Source: Candidatus Butyricicoccus avistercoris
GTDB lineage: Bacteria > Bacillota > Clostridia > Oscillospirales > Butyricicoccaceae
Assembly: GCA_019113005.1 (NCBI GenBank)
Contig: DXIE01000057.1
Span: forward strand, 1-64,000
Reading direction: 5' to 3'
DNA: 64,000 bases
Below are positions 19,158 to 29,073 of the stretch, piece by piece. Made by a program: the position numbers and the translations under genes. The notes below the pieces were generated by a model. It worked only from the letters and a program-made list of their open reading frames with translations. It had not been told where the DNA came from and did no database searches. Position 1 is the first letter of the stretch. The number at the start of each line of letters is the position of its first letter.

Positions 19158-19346
19158 ATGGCAAAGTGTGATATTTGCGGAAAGGGCGTAACCTTCGGTA
19201 TCAAGGTTTCTCACTCCCACAGACGTTCTAACAGAACTTGGAAGCCTAACGTTCGTCGTGTTAAGGCGATTGTAAACGGTACTCCATGCCATGTCAACGT
19301 ATGTACTCGATGCCTCCGCTCCGGCAAGGTTACTCGTGCAATCTAA
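19158..19346 (+). CDS. rpmB: 50S ribosomal protein L28
   Basis: 62-residue basic ribosomal protein. It begins MAKCDICGKGV and ends with VNVCTRCLRSGKV, so it is the zinc-binding (C+) form of L28 with two CxxC pairs, and it contains the SHSHRRSNRTWKPN core. The C+ form is relevant to zinc homeostasis because C- paralogues replace it under zinc limitation in some bacteria; no such paralogue is in this window. RBS AAGGAGGTG before ATG. A strong terminator follows, so it is monocistronic. Confidence 0.97.
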   Translation: MAKCDICGKGVTFGIKVSHSHRRSNRTWKPNVRRVKAIVNGTPCHVNVCTRCLRSGKVTRAI

Positions 19347-19383
19347 TTTTTTAGATTAGTACATCTTGACGAATTTCACAAAG

Positions 19384-19411
19384 ACCACTCTTTTTGAGTG
19401 GTTTTTTTCTT
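19384..19411 (+). terminator. Intrinsic terminator after rpmB
   Basis: ACCACTC / GAGTGGT stem, 5-nt T loop, followed by TTTTTTCTTT. Confidence 0.9.
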
Positions 19412-19518
19412 TGTTGTAAAAATTTATAAAAAATATATCTTTGACATATTTCGACAAGATTTTTTTGTTTTAAATGTTATTATATGTAAGAAAAACCAGA
19501 AAGGGTAAGGAGTATGTT

Positions 19519-19722
19519 ATGTTAAGGTATATTGCAGTAAAGGAAAATGGGAAGAATGGTATTTCTGCTTGTGAAGATGACAAAGTATTGAGTATTATAT
19601 GGGATATTTCACCAGTATATAGTGATGTTGAAAAACTCGCTGATACCCTTAATAATTTAGAAGTATCATTAATTCATTTTAATGATATAGTGGAGGACTA
19701 TGTCCAGCAAATAGCAATGTAA
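19519..19722 (+). CDS. Small conserved-looking protein (DUF6514-like?)
   Basis: The track ORF begins at a TTG (19474), but AAGGAG sits 6 bp before the ATG at 19519, which gives a 67-residue protein starting MLRYIAVKENG. The pattern of a short beta hairpin, a 'DIS' turn, a helix with NNLEVS and a final HFNDIVEDYV resembles the small Clostridia family DUF6514 (ending HL-x-D-V-V-E-D-F/Y). I am not certain of that identification and the function is unknown. It has its own terminator and lies between rpmB and a convergent transporter. Confidence 0.6.
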   Translation: MLRYIAVKENGKNGISACEDDKVLSIIWDISPVYSDVEKLADTLNNLEVSLIHFNDIVEDYVQQIAM

Positions 19723-19787
19723 ATTAAAAAAATTGATTGGCAAAGAAACAAAATCACATATTATGAAAAAGTTACATATTATAGAAT

Positions 19788-19828
19788 AGGCGAACAGATT
19801 TAAAATTGTATCTGTTCGCCTGTTTTTA
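19788..19828. terminator. Terminator between the small ORF and the EamA transporter
   Basis: Perfect 12-bp stem AGGCGAACAGAT / ATCTGTTCGCCT with a 10-nt loop and GTTTTTATTT on the plus strand. The minus-strand transporter ends at its right edge. Confidence 0.85.
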
Positions 19829-20674
19829 TTTCATATTTAGTTTATACATTATAACCGATACACCGCATATTATAATATAACCAACAACGCTTATAAAATC
19901 TGGTATTTGTGAGAATAAAATAAATCCAAGTATGGCAGAAAATATAACTTGTGTATAATCATAAACAGAAATTTCTCTTGCTGGTGCATTGGAGTATGCC
20001 GCAGTAATTGAGAATTGTCCTCCTGCGGCACTAAGACCTGCAAGCAGTAGCATTAACACTTGATAGATTGACATTGGTGTATAGTCAAAAAGCAAAACAG
20101 GTAATGTAACAATACATGAAAAGCCTGAGAAAAACAGCACAATCATAGCTCCTTGTTCGCCACGCTGACCTAAATATCTAACCGCTGTATATGCCGCACC
20201 TGCTGAAAGTCCGCCAAACACACCAATAAACGCTGGAAATGCTGAGATTGAAAACCCTGGTTTTACAATAAGTAATGCACCAATAAAAGCGGCTAATATT
20301 CCGAAAACTTGATAAAGTTTAAGCTTTTCTTTAAGAAATAAATAAGAAAATAAAATAGCAAAAAACGGTGATAACTTATTTAACATTGATGCGTCAGATA
20401 AGAGCAAATGGTCAACAGCATAGAAATTACATAAAATACCTATCGTTCCCATAAAAGAACGTATAAATAAAAATGGCAAATTTCGCTTTTGAATTTTAAA
20501 ATCTTTTTTGTCACGGATAATTATAAATAAGGCAAATAAAAGTGCAACAAAATTTCTGAAAAAGCTTTTCTGTATAGATGGGATATCACCAGAAAGCTTT
20601 ACAAAAGTGTTCATAAGTGCAAAGCAAAATGCAGAGCATAAAATATATAAAATAGCTTTATTTTTTGATTTCAT
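19826..20674 (-). CDS. EamA/DMT-family membrane transporter
   Basis: Integral membrane protein of about 282 residues with ten predicted hydrophobic helices and an internal duplication typical of the drug/metabolite transporter EamA family (for example the paired segments SMLNKLSPFFAILFSYLFLKE and AREISVYDYTQVIFSAILGFILF). Members export amino acids, nucleosides or other metabolites; the substrate here is unknown. Two ATGs lie at the 5' end (20683 and 20674). The only purine-rich site (AGAAAG) abuts the first, so the second (MKSKNKA) is the better start. Stand-alone gene. Confidence 0.85.
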   Translation of the reverse strand: MKSKNKAILYILCSAFCFALMNTFVKLSGDIPSIQKSFFRNFVALLFALFIIIRDKKDFKIQKRNLPFLFIRSFMGTIGILCNFYAVDHLLLSDASMLNKLSPFFAILFSYLFLKEKLKLYQVFGILAAFIGALLIVKPGFSISAFPAFIGVFGGLSAGAAYTAVRYLGQRGEQGAMIVLFFSGFSCIVTLPVLLFDYTPMSIYQVLMLLLAGLSAAGGQFSITAAYSNAPAREISVYDYTQVIFSAILGFILFSQIPDFISVVGYIIICGVSVIMYKLNMK

Positions 20675-20712
20675 AATATACATCTTTCTAAGTTTAATTT
20701 AAACGCAAAAAG

Positions 20713-20742
20713 AAAACAGCAAATAAATGCTGTTTTCTTTTT
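20713..20742 (-). terminator. Terminator after rpoD
   Basis: On the minus strand, AAAACAGCA / TGCTGTTTT stem followed by CTTTTTG, just past the rpoD stop. Confidence 0.8.
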
Positions 20743-20745
20743 TGA

Positions 20746-21966
20746 TTAGTTTAAGAAATCCTTTAGCTTTTTGGAACGTGATGGGTGACGAAGCTTACGA
20801 AGTGCCTTAGCTTCAATCTGACGAATACGTTCACGGGTTACCTTAAATTCCTTACCAACTTCTTCAAGTGTACGGGTGTGACCGTCATCAATACCAAAAC
20901 GAAGACGAAGTACCTTTTCTTCTCTTGGTGTAAGTGTTTGCAGTACATCAACAAGCTGCTCTTTTAAAAGCATAAAAGAAGCTGCTTCTGCTGGTTCTGG
21001 AGCGTCATCATCTGGGATAAAATCGCCAAGATGTGAGTCTTCTTCTTCACCGATAGGGGTTTCAAGAGATACAGGCTCTTGTGCGATTTTTAGAATATCA
21101 CGAACTCTGTCAACAGCCATATTCATCTCTGCTGCAATTTCTTCTGGAGATGGGTCATGACCTAACTCCTGAAGCAGCTGACGGGATACACGAATAACCT
21201 TGTTAATTGTTTCTACCATGTGTACAGGGATACGAATTGTTCTGGCTTGGTCTGCAATAGCTCTTGTGATAGCCTGACGAATCCACCATGTAGCATATGT
21301 GGAGAACTTATAGCCCTTTGTATAGTCGAACTTCTCAACCGCTTTGATAAGACCTAAGTTGCCCTCCTGAATTAAGTCTAAAAACAGCATACCACGACCA
21401 ACATAACGTTTAGCAATGGATACAACAAGACGTAAGTTAGCCTCTGCAAGACGTTTTTTAGCACGCTCACCAGCTTTAATTGCTCTGTTCCATTGAACGA
21501 TTTCATCAGCTTGAACAGCATTATGATTTTGTTTAGACTCATACTCGTCCATTTTCTCAGTTGCTGCTACACCGTCCATAATTTTCTTAGCAAGGTCAAT
21601 TTCTTCCTCTGGGGAAAGCAAATCTACTTTACCAATCTCCTTTAGATACATACGAACAGGGTCATCAATAGCAAAGCCTTCTGCTAAAACTGAGGTGTCA
21701 ACAAGTTCTTCTTCTGGAACTTCTTCAACTTCAGATGCTTTAAATTCAGCCTCATCATCGCCTATTGGTGCTTCAAGCACATCGCCACCTTCAATTTCAA
21801 TGCCCTCATGTTCAAGGGTTTCATAAAGCTTGTCGATGTCCTCGGTCTCAAGTTCAACGGCACTTAGTGCATCTGCAATTTCCTTAAGGGTGAGTTTACC
21901 GTTTTTCTTGCCTAGAGCAAGAAGGTCACGAATAACCTGCATTTGCTGTTCTGCACTTTGGTTCAT
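20746..21966 (-). CDS. rpoD: Primary sigma factor, RNA polymerase sigma-70 (SigA)
   Basis: Housekeeping sigma factor of 406 residues. A region 1.1-like acidic N terminus (about 1-80) is followed by region 1.2 ([14 protein letters not shown]), region 2 with the near-invariant [22 protein letters not shown] and [15 protein letters not shown] (-10 recognition), region 3 and region 4.2 with the helix-turn-helix [19 protein letters not shown] (-35 recognition). Its start overlaps the dnaG stop by 4 bp (ATGA-type), so translation is coupled. dnaG-rpoD is the classic macromolecular-synthesis operon pair. Confidence 0.98.
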   Translation of the reverse strand: MNQSAEQQMQVIRDLLALGKKNGKLTLKEIADALSAVELETEDIDKLYETLEHEGIEIEGGDVLEAPIGDDEAEFKASEVEEVPEEELVDTSVLAEGFAIDDPVRMYLKEIGKVDLLSPEEEIDLAKKIMDGVAATEKMDEYESKQNHNAVQADEIVQWNRAIKAGERAKKRLAEANLRLVVSIAKRYVGRGMLFLDLIQEGNLGLIKAVEKFDYTKGYKFSTYATWWIRQAITRAIADQARTIRIPVHMVETINKVIRVSRQLLQELGHDPSPEEIAAEMNMAVDRVRDILKIAQEPVSLETPIGEEEDSHLGDFIPDDDAPEPAEAASFMLLKEQLVDVLQTLTPREEKVLRLRFGIDDGHTRTLEEVGKEFKVTRERIRQIEAKALRKLRHPSRSKKLKDFLN

Positions 21967-23717
21967 ATTCTATTACCTCCAAAATTTTTTTCTTTTTTAG
22001 CTTTTGCAAATGATAATAAAGAGTCAGTATCGCTGTCAGTTTGTTTTAACTTACAGCTTTTTATATTATTTATGTAGTCATCAAGTGCCTTTTCACGCAT
22101 AGCTGGCACAGGTCTGCTTGTTATATTTGTAAGCAGAGAAAGTGCCTCAGGCTCAAAATAACCTTCAAAAGCGGGAATTGTTATACTTTTATCGTTATTA
22201 TAAAGCTCAAGAGCATGCATAAAAAATGCTTTTAATATAGGTGAAGTAAAATCATCTGGTGAAATTTTGCCATTTAAATAGCTAACTAAGGTATTATCTC
22301 CGAAAATAACAGATAAAATACCCTCCTCTGAGCGTGCGGAAGTTATATTTTCATATTTAAATGCTTTATCTCTTGGCTGTGCGTTTTGAGTAACCGAACG
22401 GACTTCAAGTTTTTTTTGTTTTTGTAAATTCTGCTTGCGTTTTTGCAAAGCCTTTCTAACTTCAAGCATCATAGAGTCAGACGATATTTTAGCCATATTA
22501 GCCGCACGAGAAGTGTAAATTTCACGCTCTATATCACTATCTATTAAAGCAAGCATATAAGCCGCTTCTTTTAGAAAAGATATTCGGTCTTTATCTTCTT
22601 CAAGGTCGAACTTTGATGCGATATTGTTTAGCTTATATGCTATATCATCGGCACTTTGTTCTATGAGTCTGCGGAAAGCATCAGAACCTTTTTCTTTAAT
22701 AAACTCGTCTGGGTCTTTTGCATTTGGTATACGCAGTACACGAACATTAAGCCCCGATTTTTTTAAAATATCAATCGCTCTTTGAGCTGCCGCTTGACCT
22801 GCATTATCAGCATCATAAGAGATGACAATATTTTTAGTGTAGCGAGCGATAAGCCTTGCTTGTTCTTCGGTTAGAGCTGTGCCAAGCGAGGCAACAGCAC
22901 TGTCAAAACCCGCTTGATGAAGTGCTATAACGTCCATATAACCTTCGGCAAGAATGAAATAATCATTAGCGGTTTTTCGTGCTTTTTCTATTGCAAAAAG
23001 ATTTCGGCTTTTGTGGAAGATAGTTGTTTCTGGTGAGTTTAAATATTTAGGTTTGGAGTCGTCCATAACTCGACCACCAAAAGCGATAACATTACCTCTT
23101 AAATCAAAGATAGGGAACATAACACGATTTCTAAACTTATCGTATAAATTGCCTTTTTCGCTTTTGGCAACAAGTCCACATGCTAAAAGCTCATCTTGAG
23201 TGTAGCCTTTTTCTTTCATAGCGTCCATTGTAGCAAAGAAAGAATCTGGAGCAAAACCTAAACCAAAACGGTTCATAGTTTTTCGTGTTAAACCTCTTTT
23301 AGCAAAATACTGCTGAACTTTAACGTTTTCAGGTTTCCAAAGCTCAGAATAATAAAACCTAGCGGTATCTTTCATAAGCTCTAAAAGACGTTCACGTTTT
23401 CTTGAAGTTTTATTGTCATAGTTGTTTTCTGGAACGGTCATTCCATGCTGTTTAGCAAGAAAAGATACTGCATCATAAAACTCTAGCCCTTCAGCTCGCA
23501 TAATAAAAGACAGCACACCGCCACCAACACCACAACCAAAACAATGAAAGATTTGTTTATCCTGTGATACAGAAAAAGAAGGGGATTTTTCATTGTGAAA
23601 AGGGCAAAGTCCAAAATAATTTGAACCGCTTTTTTTAAGAGATACATAACGGGATACAACATCTACAATATCACTTCTGGCGGTAAGCTCATCTAAAAAT
23701 GATTGGTCTATTGCCAT
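21963..23717 (-). CDS. dnaG: DNA primase
   Basis: Synthesises RNA primers at the replication fork. The N-terminal CHC2 zinc domain has Cys38, His41, Cys59 and Cys62 ([11 protein letters not shown]...FHCFGCG). The TOPRIM catalytic domain has [15 protein letters not shown] and [11 protein letters not shown]. The C-terminal region (about 440-584) is the DnaB-interacting helical domain. 584 residues is typical of Bacillota. RBS AAGGAGG before ATG. Followed immediately by rpoD on the same transcript. Confidence 0.97.
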   Translation of the reverse strand: MAIDQSFLDELTARSDIVDVVSRYVSLKKSGSNYFGLCPFHNEKSPSFSVSQDKQIFHCFGCGVGGGVLSFIMRAEGLEFYDAVSFLAKQHGMTVPENNYDNKTSRKRERLLELMKDTARFYYSELWKPENVKVQQYFAKRGLTRKTMNRFGLGFAPDSFFATMDAMKEKGYTQDELLACGLVAKSEKGNLYDKFRNRVMFPIFDLRGNVIAFGGRVMDDSKPKYLNSPETTIFHKSRNLFAIEKARKTANDYFILAEGYMDVIALHQAGFDSAVASLGTALTEEQARLIARYTKNIVISYDADNAGQAAAQRAIDILKKSGLNVRVLRIPNAKDPDEFIKEKGSDAFRRLIEQSADDIAYKLNNIASKFDLEEDKDRISFLKEAAYMLALIDSDIEREIYTSRAANMAKISSDSMMLEVRKALQKRKQNLQKQKKLEVRSVTQNAQPRDKAFKYENITSARSEEGILSVIFGDNTLVSYLNGKISPDDFTSPILKAFFMHALELYNNDKSITIPAFEGYFEPEALSLLTNITSRPVPAMREKALDDYINNIKSCKLKQTDSDTDSLLSFAKAKKEKNFGGNRI

Positions 23718-23917
23718 AATAAAAAACCTCCTTCAAAATAAATTTAATTTAGGGTAAAATCCTACATATAATTATTACGCAAGTAATCTCTTAAAATCCT
23801 CTTTTTTTCATCATAAATTTAATGATTTTTATATTTTGTAAAAAATGTGTGTTATATAGTGTGAAATATAAGATATATTGTATATTTTGTGCAGAAATTT
23901 AGATATAAAAGCCTTGT

Positions 23918-23945
23918 TTGCAAAAAGGGTAAATCGTGCTATAAT
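23918..23945 (+). promoter_or_regulatory. Probable aroQ promoter
   Basis: TTGCAA, 16-bp spacer, TATAAT with TGC in front (extended -10), about 35 bp before the aroQ start codon. Confidence 0.65.
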
Positions 23946-23980
23946 TAAAAAAATAGTTTAAAAGGGGAAGTATTACACAT

Positions 23981-24421
23981 ATGAAAAAAATTTCTCTTAT
24001 ACATGGCCCTAATTTGAATTTAACAGGTAACAGAGAGCCTAGTATTTATGGCAGAAATAATCTTGAAAGTATAAACGAAGAATTTCGCAAAAAATGTGAA
24101 CAGTGCGGTTTTGAATGTGAAATTTTTCAGTCAAACAGCGAAGGTGCTATAATTGACAGAATTCACTCGGCTATTGATAACTGTGATGGTATTATAATAA
24201 ATGCAGGTGCATATACACATTATAGCTATGCTATTCGTGATGCTATTTCTGCAACAAGACTTCCTTGTATTGAAGTGCATTTGTCAAATGTTCATGCAAG
24301 AGAAGAATTTCGTCACCATTCAGCACTCGCAGCAGTGTGTGCGGGTGTGATTGCAGGTTTTGGAAAAAATAGTTATATGCTCGCAGTAGATGCTATGAAA
24401 GGAATTTTAGAAAATGATTAG
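23981..24421 (+). CDS. aroQ: 3-dehydroquinate dehydratase, type II
   Basis: Shikimate pathway step 3 (dehydroquinate to dehydroshikimate), dodecameric type II enzyme. Signature HGPNLNLTGNREPSIYG holds the catalytic Tyr. The NAGAYTHYSYAIRDAI substrate-binding segment, EVHLSNVHAREEFRHHS (catalytic His region) and the final GFGKNSYMLAV are all present. 146 residues is the normal length. AAAGGGGAAG lies upstream of ATG. Its last 8 bp overlap the start of the peptidase gene, so they are translationally coupled. Confidence 0.97.
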   Translation: MKKISLIHGPNLNLTGNREPSIYGRNNLESINEEFRKKCEQCGFECEIFQSNSEGAIIDRIHSAIDNCDGIIINAGAYTHYSYAIRDAISATRLPCIEVHLSNVHAREEFRHHSALAAVCAGVIAGFGKNSYMLAVDAMKGILEND

Positions 24422-25475
24422 TAAAATTAGAACCGAAATGAAAAAAATAAATGCAGATGCTGTTCTGCTAACAACAAAATGCAACAGACGTTATGCAACA
24501 GATTTTCCATCTAGTGCGGGAGTGGTTTACATTTCAGAAAAATATGCAATTTTCTTTACAGATTTTCGTTATATTGAGGCTGCAAAACAAAAGATTAAGG
24601 GTTTTGAAGTGCGTCAGGTGAGCGTAGGCGAGCCATACACAACCGCTGTAAATGAAGTTTTAGCACATGATAGAGTTTCAAAAATTGCACTTGAAAACGA
24701 GGTTTTGACCCATTCAGAATATACAAATTGGCAAGAAAAATTGACAGCTGAGGTTGTGCCAATGGGTCAAATGATGAACCGTATTCGCAGAGTTAAAACT
24801 GAGGCAGAGCTAGAAAATATTATCGCTGCACAGCGTATTGCAGAGCGTGCATTTGAGGAGATTTTAGACGAAATCAGACCTGGGGTAACAGAAAAGCAAA
24901 TTGCGGCTAAACTTACATATTTAATGTTACTTTATGGTGGAGAAAATATGTCATTTGACCCAATCGTTGTGACAGGTGTAAACTCGTCTAAACCTCATGG
25001 TGTGCCATCTAGTGCGGTTGTTACAGAGGGCGATTTTGTAACAATGGACTTCGGCTGTATAGTAAATGGTTACTGCTCAGATATGACAAGAACGGTTGCA
25101 GTAGGCTACGCAACAGACGAAATGCGTGAGGTATATGAAACTGTACTCAAGGCACAAAAGGCAGGTATTGAAACTGCTAAAGCAGGTCTGCGTGGCTGTG
25201 ATGTAGACAAGGTAGCTCGTGATATTATCGCTGAGGCTGGCTATGGCGAATATTTTGGTCATGGTTTTGGTCATGGTGTAGGTGTGGAAATTCACGAACA
25301 GCCAACAGTTTCTATGAAGGGTGACAGCGTAATGGAGGCAGGTTGTGTAATCACTGCTGAGCCTGGAATTTATATTCCAAGCAAATTTGGTGTAAGAATA
25401 GAAGATATGCTTTATCTGACCGAGGACGGAAACAGAAATCTTACAAAAGCACCAAAAGAGCTTATTATTCTTTAA
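24414..25475 (+). CDS. Xaa-Pro aminopeptidase / M24 family metallopeptidase
   Basis: 353-residue 'pita-bread' metallopeptidase that removes N-terminal residues before proline. The N-terminal creatinase-like domain (about 1-125) is followed by the catalytic domain with dinuclear metal ligands in DFGCIVNGYCSDMTRT (two Asp), FGHGFGHGVGVEIHE (His), AEPGIYI (Glu) and VRIEDM (Glu). Overlaps aroQ by 8 bp. This aroQ-adjacent pairing is common in Clostridia (followed elsewhere by efp), though efp is not found here. A strong terminator follows. Confidence 0.93.
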   Translation: MISKIRTEMKKINADAVLLTTKCNRRYATDFPSSAGVVYISEKYAIFFTDFRYIEAAKQKIKGFEVRQVSVGEPYTTAVNEVLAHDRVSKIALENEVLTHSEYTNWQEKLTAEVVPMGQMMNRIRRVKTEAELENIIAAQRIAERAFEEILDEIRPGVTEKQIAAKLTYLMLLYGGENMSFDPIVVTGVNSSKPHGVPSSAVVTEGDFVTMDFGCIVNGYCSDMTRTVAVGYATDEMREVYETVLKAQKAGIETAKAGLRGCDVDKVARDIIAEAGYGEYFGHGFGHGVGVEIHEQPTVSMKGDSVMEAGCVITAEPGIYIPSKFGVRIEDMLYLTEDGNRNLTKAPKELIIL

Positions 25476-25485
25476 ATTTAAAATT

Positions 25486-25522
25486 AAAATGCGACTGCTC
25501 TTTAGCAGTCGCATTTTTTATA
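25486..25522. terminator. Bidirectional terminator between the peptidase and tatD
   Basis: Perfect 14-bp stem AAAATGCGACTGCT / AGCAGTCGCATTTT, 4-nt loop, T runs on both strands, between convergent genes. Confidence 0.92.
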
Positions 25523-26288
25523 TATTAAATAGCTTTTTACCGTTTTCAGTTGTTTGATTTATAACTTCATCAAGCGGTATATTTTTAATATTAGCAATAG
25601 CCTCAGCCATTCTATAAACATATAATGAGCTGTTTCGCTTGCCTCTAAATGGTTCTGGTGACATATAAGGGCTATCAGTTTCAATCATAAGCTTGTCAAG
25701 CGGAATATTTTCCACAACCTCAACAGCTTTTTTGGCATTTTTATATGTTATAACACCAGTAAAAGAGATTAAATAACCAAGTGATATTAAACGCTTTGCC
25801 ATTTCAGTAGAGCCAGAATAACAATGAAATACACCTTTAACCTCTGGAAAATCCTCCACGATTTTAAGAGTATCTGCATGAGCATCTCTGTCATGGATTA
25901 TAACAGGCATATTAAGTTCTTTAGCAAGTGCAAGCTGTCTGCGTAAAAGCTCGGCTTGTTTTGCTCTAAGCTCAGGCTCTTTGACCCAATAGTAATCAAG
26001 ACCTATTTCGCCAATCGCTTTTATACGCTTGCTAGAAAGTGCAAGAGTTTTAAGCTCACTCATAGCTGAGTCAAGCTCTATTTCTTCTATACATTCTGGG
26101 TGAATACCAACAGCCGCATAAACATGAGAATATTTTTCTGCATATTCTATTGCTTTTTTGCTTGTTTCAATATCACAACCAGGGTTTAAGATAAGACCTA
26201 CGCCATTTTCAGGCATAGAAGCAAGCAGTTCGTCTCGGTCATCATCAAAACGCTTGTCATCATAATGTGCATGAGTATCAAATAACAT
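25518..26288 (-). CDS. TatD family metal-dependent hydrolase (DNase)
   Basis: 256-residue TIM-barrel hydrolase of the TatD/YcfH group. Metal ligands are visible: DTHAHYDDKRFD (HxH), AIGEIGLDYYW (Glu), VIIHDRDAH, GVFHCYSGS and METDSPYMSPEP (Asp). Family members are reported 3'-5' exonucleases or D-aminoacyl-tRNA-related hydrolases; the exact role of this one is not determined. RBS AAGGAG before ATG. It lies 12 bp after the MIF-like gene and may be co-transcribed with it. Confidence 0.93.
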   Translation of the reverse strand: MLFDTHAHYDDKRFDDDRDELLASMPENGVGLILNPGCDIETSKKAIEYAEKYSHVYAAVGIHPECIEEIELDSAMSELKTLALSSKRIKAIGEIGLDYYWVKEPELRAKQAELLRRQLALAKELNMPVIIHDRDAHADTLKIVEDFPEVKGVFHCYSGSTEMAKRLISLGYLISFTGVITYKNAKKAVEVVENIPLDKLMIETDSPYMSPEPFRGKRNSSLYVYRMAEAIANIKNIPLDEVINQTTENGKKLFNI

Positions 26289-26300
26289 TTAAAACTCCTT

Positions 26301-26639
26301 TTACTTGAGAGAACCGTTAGTACCCCAGTTTTCAAATTCGAGATAACTTAAATAAACAAATTCTTTTTTAAAGCCTAAATCACTCATTATGTCAAAAATT
26401 TGTTCAGCATATTCTTTTTTGTATTGCAGCTCGATGTGACCATATAGACGAACATCAATAAATGCCCCTTCACACTCATTGCCAGCAAAATAAAGTGAAC
26501 AATTATCAGAGATTTGAACCATTAGTCTAGCCTCTGACTTGTTAGGCAAAGTGCTGATTTTAGCACCAAGATTTGTTTTTATTTGCTCTTTTTCATCATT
26601 TGAAAGGCTACGGCTCACATTAACTTCAATATATGGCAT
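26301..26639 (-). CDS. MIF-like tautomerase family protein
   Basis: 112-residue member of the macrophage migration inhibitory factor fold. Pro follows the initiator Met (MPYIEVNVS); this Pro1 is the catalytic base in MIF and in related tautomerases once Met is removed. Two beta-alpha-beta units and the C-terminal W-x-x-N-G-S-L-K resemble WNNSTFA in human MIF. Bacterial relatives are often phenylpyruvate tautomerase-like, but physiological activity is unproven. RBS GAGGTGA before ATG. It sits between the flavodiiron protein and tatD on the same strand. Confidence 0.8.
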   Translation of the reverse strand: MPYIEVNVSRSLSNDEKEQIKTNLGAKISTLPNKSEARLMVQISDNCSLYFAGNECEGAFIDVRLYGHIELQYKKEYAEQIFDIMSDLGFKKEFVYLSYLEFENWGTNGSLK

Positions 26640-26658
26640 TTAAATCACCTCGTTAAAA

Positions 26659-27858
26659 TTAAAGAGAGTCAATAATAGCTTGCTTTAAGCCTTCAAGCTG
26701 AATCATAGTTTCTTCCTTTAGAGAGGATTTAACAGAAACAGTTGGCTCAAGTACATTCATATTTTTCATTTGAGCGAGCATATCACGCATTTGCTTGCCA
26801 GCAGTAACTGCCCAAGTACCGTTATCAATAATACCAATAGTACGATTTTGAACATTAAGCTGCTGCATATCGTGAAGTAGGTTGTACATAATAGGATAGA
26901 TAGCACCATTATATGTTGGAGCAGCTAGTACAATATGGCTGGAGCGGAAAATCTCTGCAATTAGAGTTGATATATGAGTGTTAGAGATATCATAAACTGC
27001 AATATTTTTAACGCCCTCATCAGCTAGTTTAGCAGCCAGTACATTTGCAGCATTTTCAGTATTGCCGTACATAGAAGCATAGATGATAACAACAGACTTG
27101 TCCTCTGGACGGTATTCACTCCAATGCTGATACTTGTCCAGTAAATACTCAAGGTTACTACGCCAGATTGGGCCATGAAGTGGGCAAATCATTTTGATAT
27201 TAAGTGCAGACAGTTTGCCAATAGCAGCCTTTACCTGTAAACCATATTTACCAACGATATTGCAGTAATATCTTCTTGCATCATCAAGCCAATCACAGTC
27301 AAAGTTGATTTCATCATTGAAAATGTTACCGTTTAATGCACCAAAAGAGCCAAAAGCATCAGCAGAGAACAGAATATTTTCCTTTTCTTCATAAGCTACC
27401 ATAACTTCAGGCCAGTGAACCATAGGTGTCATATAAAAACGCAGAGTATGCTCACCAAGTTCTAGAGCATCGCCTTCCTTAACAGTTATAGTTTTGCCTT
27501 CAAGCTCACAAGAGTAAAACTGGTTTAGAAAAACAAAGGTTTTTGCATTGCCTACAAGTTTAGCATTAGGAAAACGCAAAACTAAGTTCATAATATTAGC
27601 ACAATGGTCAGGCTCCATATGATTGATTACGATATAATCAAGCTCACGACCATTTAAAACGTGCATAACATTTTCGATAAACTGCTCAGAGATAGAGCTA
27701 TCAGCGGTATCAATTACAGCAGTCTTTTCATCGGTTATAACATATGAGTTGTAAGAAACACCACGAGATATAGGGAAGATATTTTCAAACAAGGCTAGAC
27801 GGCGGTCGCTGCCTCCAACCCAATGAATATTATCAGATACTTTGCGTGTACAGAACAT
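26659..27858 (-). CDS. Flavodiiron protein (A-type, FprA-like)
   Basis: Oxygen- and/or NO-reducing flavoprotein that protects anaerobes. The N-terminal metallo-beta-lactamase-like diiron domain (about 1-250) has HMEPDHCAN (the HxExD ligand block), MVHWPEV, FSADAFGSFG and CPLHGPIW. The C-terminal flavodoxin domain (about 255-399) carries the FMN phosphate loop YASMYGNTENAA. There is no rubredoxin extension, so electrons come from a separate partner. 399 residues is standard. RBS AAAGGAG. It could serve O2 detoxification in a strict anaerobe; which gas it prefers cannot be read from sequence. Confidence 0.93.
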   Translation of the reverse strand: MFCTRKVSDNIHWVGGSDRRLALFENIFPISRGVSYNSYVITDEKTAVIDTADSSISEQFIENVMHVLNGRELDYIVINHMEPDHCANIMNLVLRFPNAKLVGNAKTFVFLNQFYSCELEGKTITVKEGDALELGEHTLRFYMTPMVHWPEVMVAYEEKENILFSADAFGSFGALNGNIFNDEINFDCDWLDDARRYYCNIVGKYGLQVKAAIGKLSALNIKMICPLHGPIWRSNLEYLLDKYQHWSEYRPEDKSVVIIYASMYGNTENAANVLAAKLADEGVKNIAVYDISNTHISTLIAEIFRSSHIVLAAPTYNGAIYPIMYNLLHDMQQLNVQNRTIGIIDNGTWAVTAGKQMRDMLAQMKNMNVLEPTVSVKSSLKEETMIQLEGLKQAIIDSL

Positions 27859-27993
27859 GGAAAAATTCTCCTTTCAAAATCCCCCATTAAAATTCCATTT
27901 TAGTTAGTATTACCAAACAATATTATAAAACAAAAAATAGGTTATGTGCATTGTAAAAATGAGAAAAATTTAACAATAAAATATATACATTTC

Positions 27994-28914
27994 TTATTCA
28001 AAATTTTTCTCTAAATAATAAGGTGTTGTCTGATATACATAATAGTTAAGCCAGTTTGTATAAAGCAGATTGCCATGAGAACGCCAAGTCATTGAAGGCT
28101 CAAGGGTTGGGTCATCATTTGGGAAGTAGTGACGAGGAATAATAGGGTTTAAACCACGCCCCTTATCTCTGATATATTCAGCTTTTAATGTGTTAGCATC
28201 ATATTCTGAGTGACCTAAAACAAAAATCTGTCTGCCATATTTTGCTTCAACTATATATACACCTGCTTCATCAGATACAGATAACAGTTTTAAATTTGGA
28301 TTTTTATTTATATCATCTGCATGTACTTCTGTATGCCTTGAATGAGGAGCATAAAACATATCATCAAAACCACGAAACAGTTTTTCTTTAGGAAGTAAAA
28401 CTTTATGTTTAAAAATACCGCTCATTTTTTGGTCAAGTGCATATTTTGGTATACCATAATGATGATATAAACCAGCTTGTGCACCCCAACAGATATGTAA
28501 TGTAGAATGTACATGAGTTTTTGACCAGTCCATAATAGTGCAAAGCTCTTGCCAGTAGTCCACATCTTCAAATTCCATAAGCTCTACTGGTGCACCAGTT
28601 ATAATTAAACCATCATATTTATTGTCTTTTATATCGTCAAATGTACGATAAAAAGTGAGTAGATGGTCTTCTGGAGTATGAGCAGATTTATAAGTGCTTG
28701 TCTGAATTAAATCAATCTCGATTTGTAGGGGAGTGTTAGATAAACAGCGTAAAATTTGGGTTTCAGTCACAATTTTAAGTGGCATTAAATTTAAAAGTGC
28801 AATTTTAAGCGGGCGAATATCCTGAGATAATGCACGGTGTTCGGTCATAACAAATATATTTTCGCTTTCCAAAACTGCACGAGCTGGAAGGCTGTCAGCT
28901 ATTTTTATAGGCAT
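27994..28914 (-). CDS. metA: Homoserine O-acetyltransferase of the MetA family (Glu111 type)
   Basis: First committed step of methionine synthesis; acylates the homoserine hydroxyl. 306 residues, DJ-1/glutamine-amidotransferase-like fold. The triad residues fall exactly at Cys142 (HICWGAQAG), His235 (LGHSEYD) and Glu237. Residue 111 is Glu ([10 protein letters not shown]), the determinant reported to select acetyl-CoA, whereas E. coli MetA with Gly111 uses succinyl-CoA. I therefore call it an acetyltransferase despite the 'succinyltransferase' family name. No SAM riboswitch or T-box is visible in the short upstream region. Stand-alone gene. Confidence 0.92.
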   Translation of the reverse strand: MPIKIADSLPARAVLESENIFVMTEHRALSQDIRPLKIALLNLMPLKIVTETQILRCLSNTPLQIEIDLIQTSTYKSAHTPEDHLLTFYRTFDDIKDNKYDGLIITGAPVELMEFEDVDYWQELCTIMDWSKTHVHSTLHICWGAQAGLYHHYGIPKYALDQKMSGIFKHKVLLPKEKLFRGFDDMFYAPHSRHTEVHADDINKNPNLKLLSVSDEAGVYIVEAKYGRQIFVLGHSEYDANTLKAEYIRDKGRGLNPIIPRHYFPNDDPTLEPSMTWRSHGNLLYTNWLNYYVYQTTPYYLEKNFE

Positions 28915-29073
28915 AGTATATTTAATGCTCCTTTTTCATCAAATTAAAAACACATACACAGCTATTATAACAAATGGGGTTAAAACAGTAAAGTAATGTA
29001 TTTAGAGCTTGTTTCTGGTTAAACTGAAATTATTAAAATAAATTAAATCATAAACTAAAAGGATAAATTTTTT

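Noticed and set aside
25077-25514. 145-residue minus-strand ORF across the M24 peptidase
   Set aside because: Antisense shadow and runs through a strong terminator hairpin.
28915-29073. SAM riboswitch or T-box ahead of metA
   Set aside because: Only about 160 bp shared with the divergent TauE gene and no conserved S-box or T-box core.
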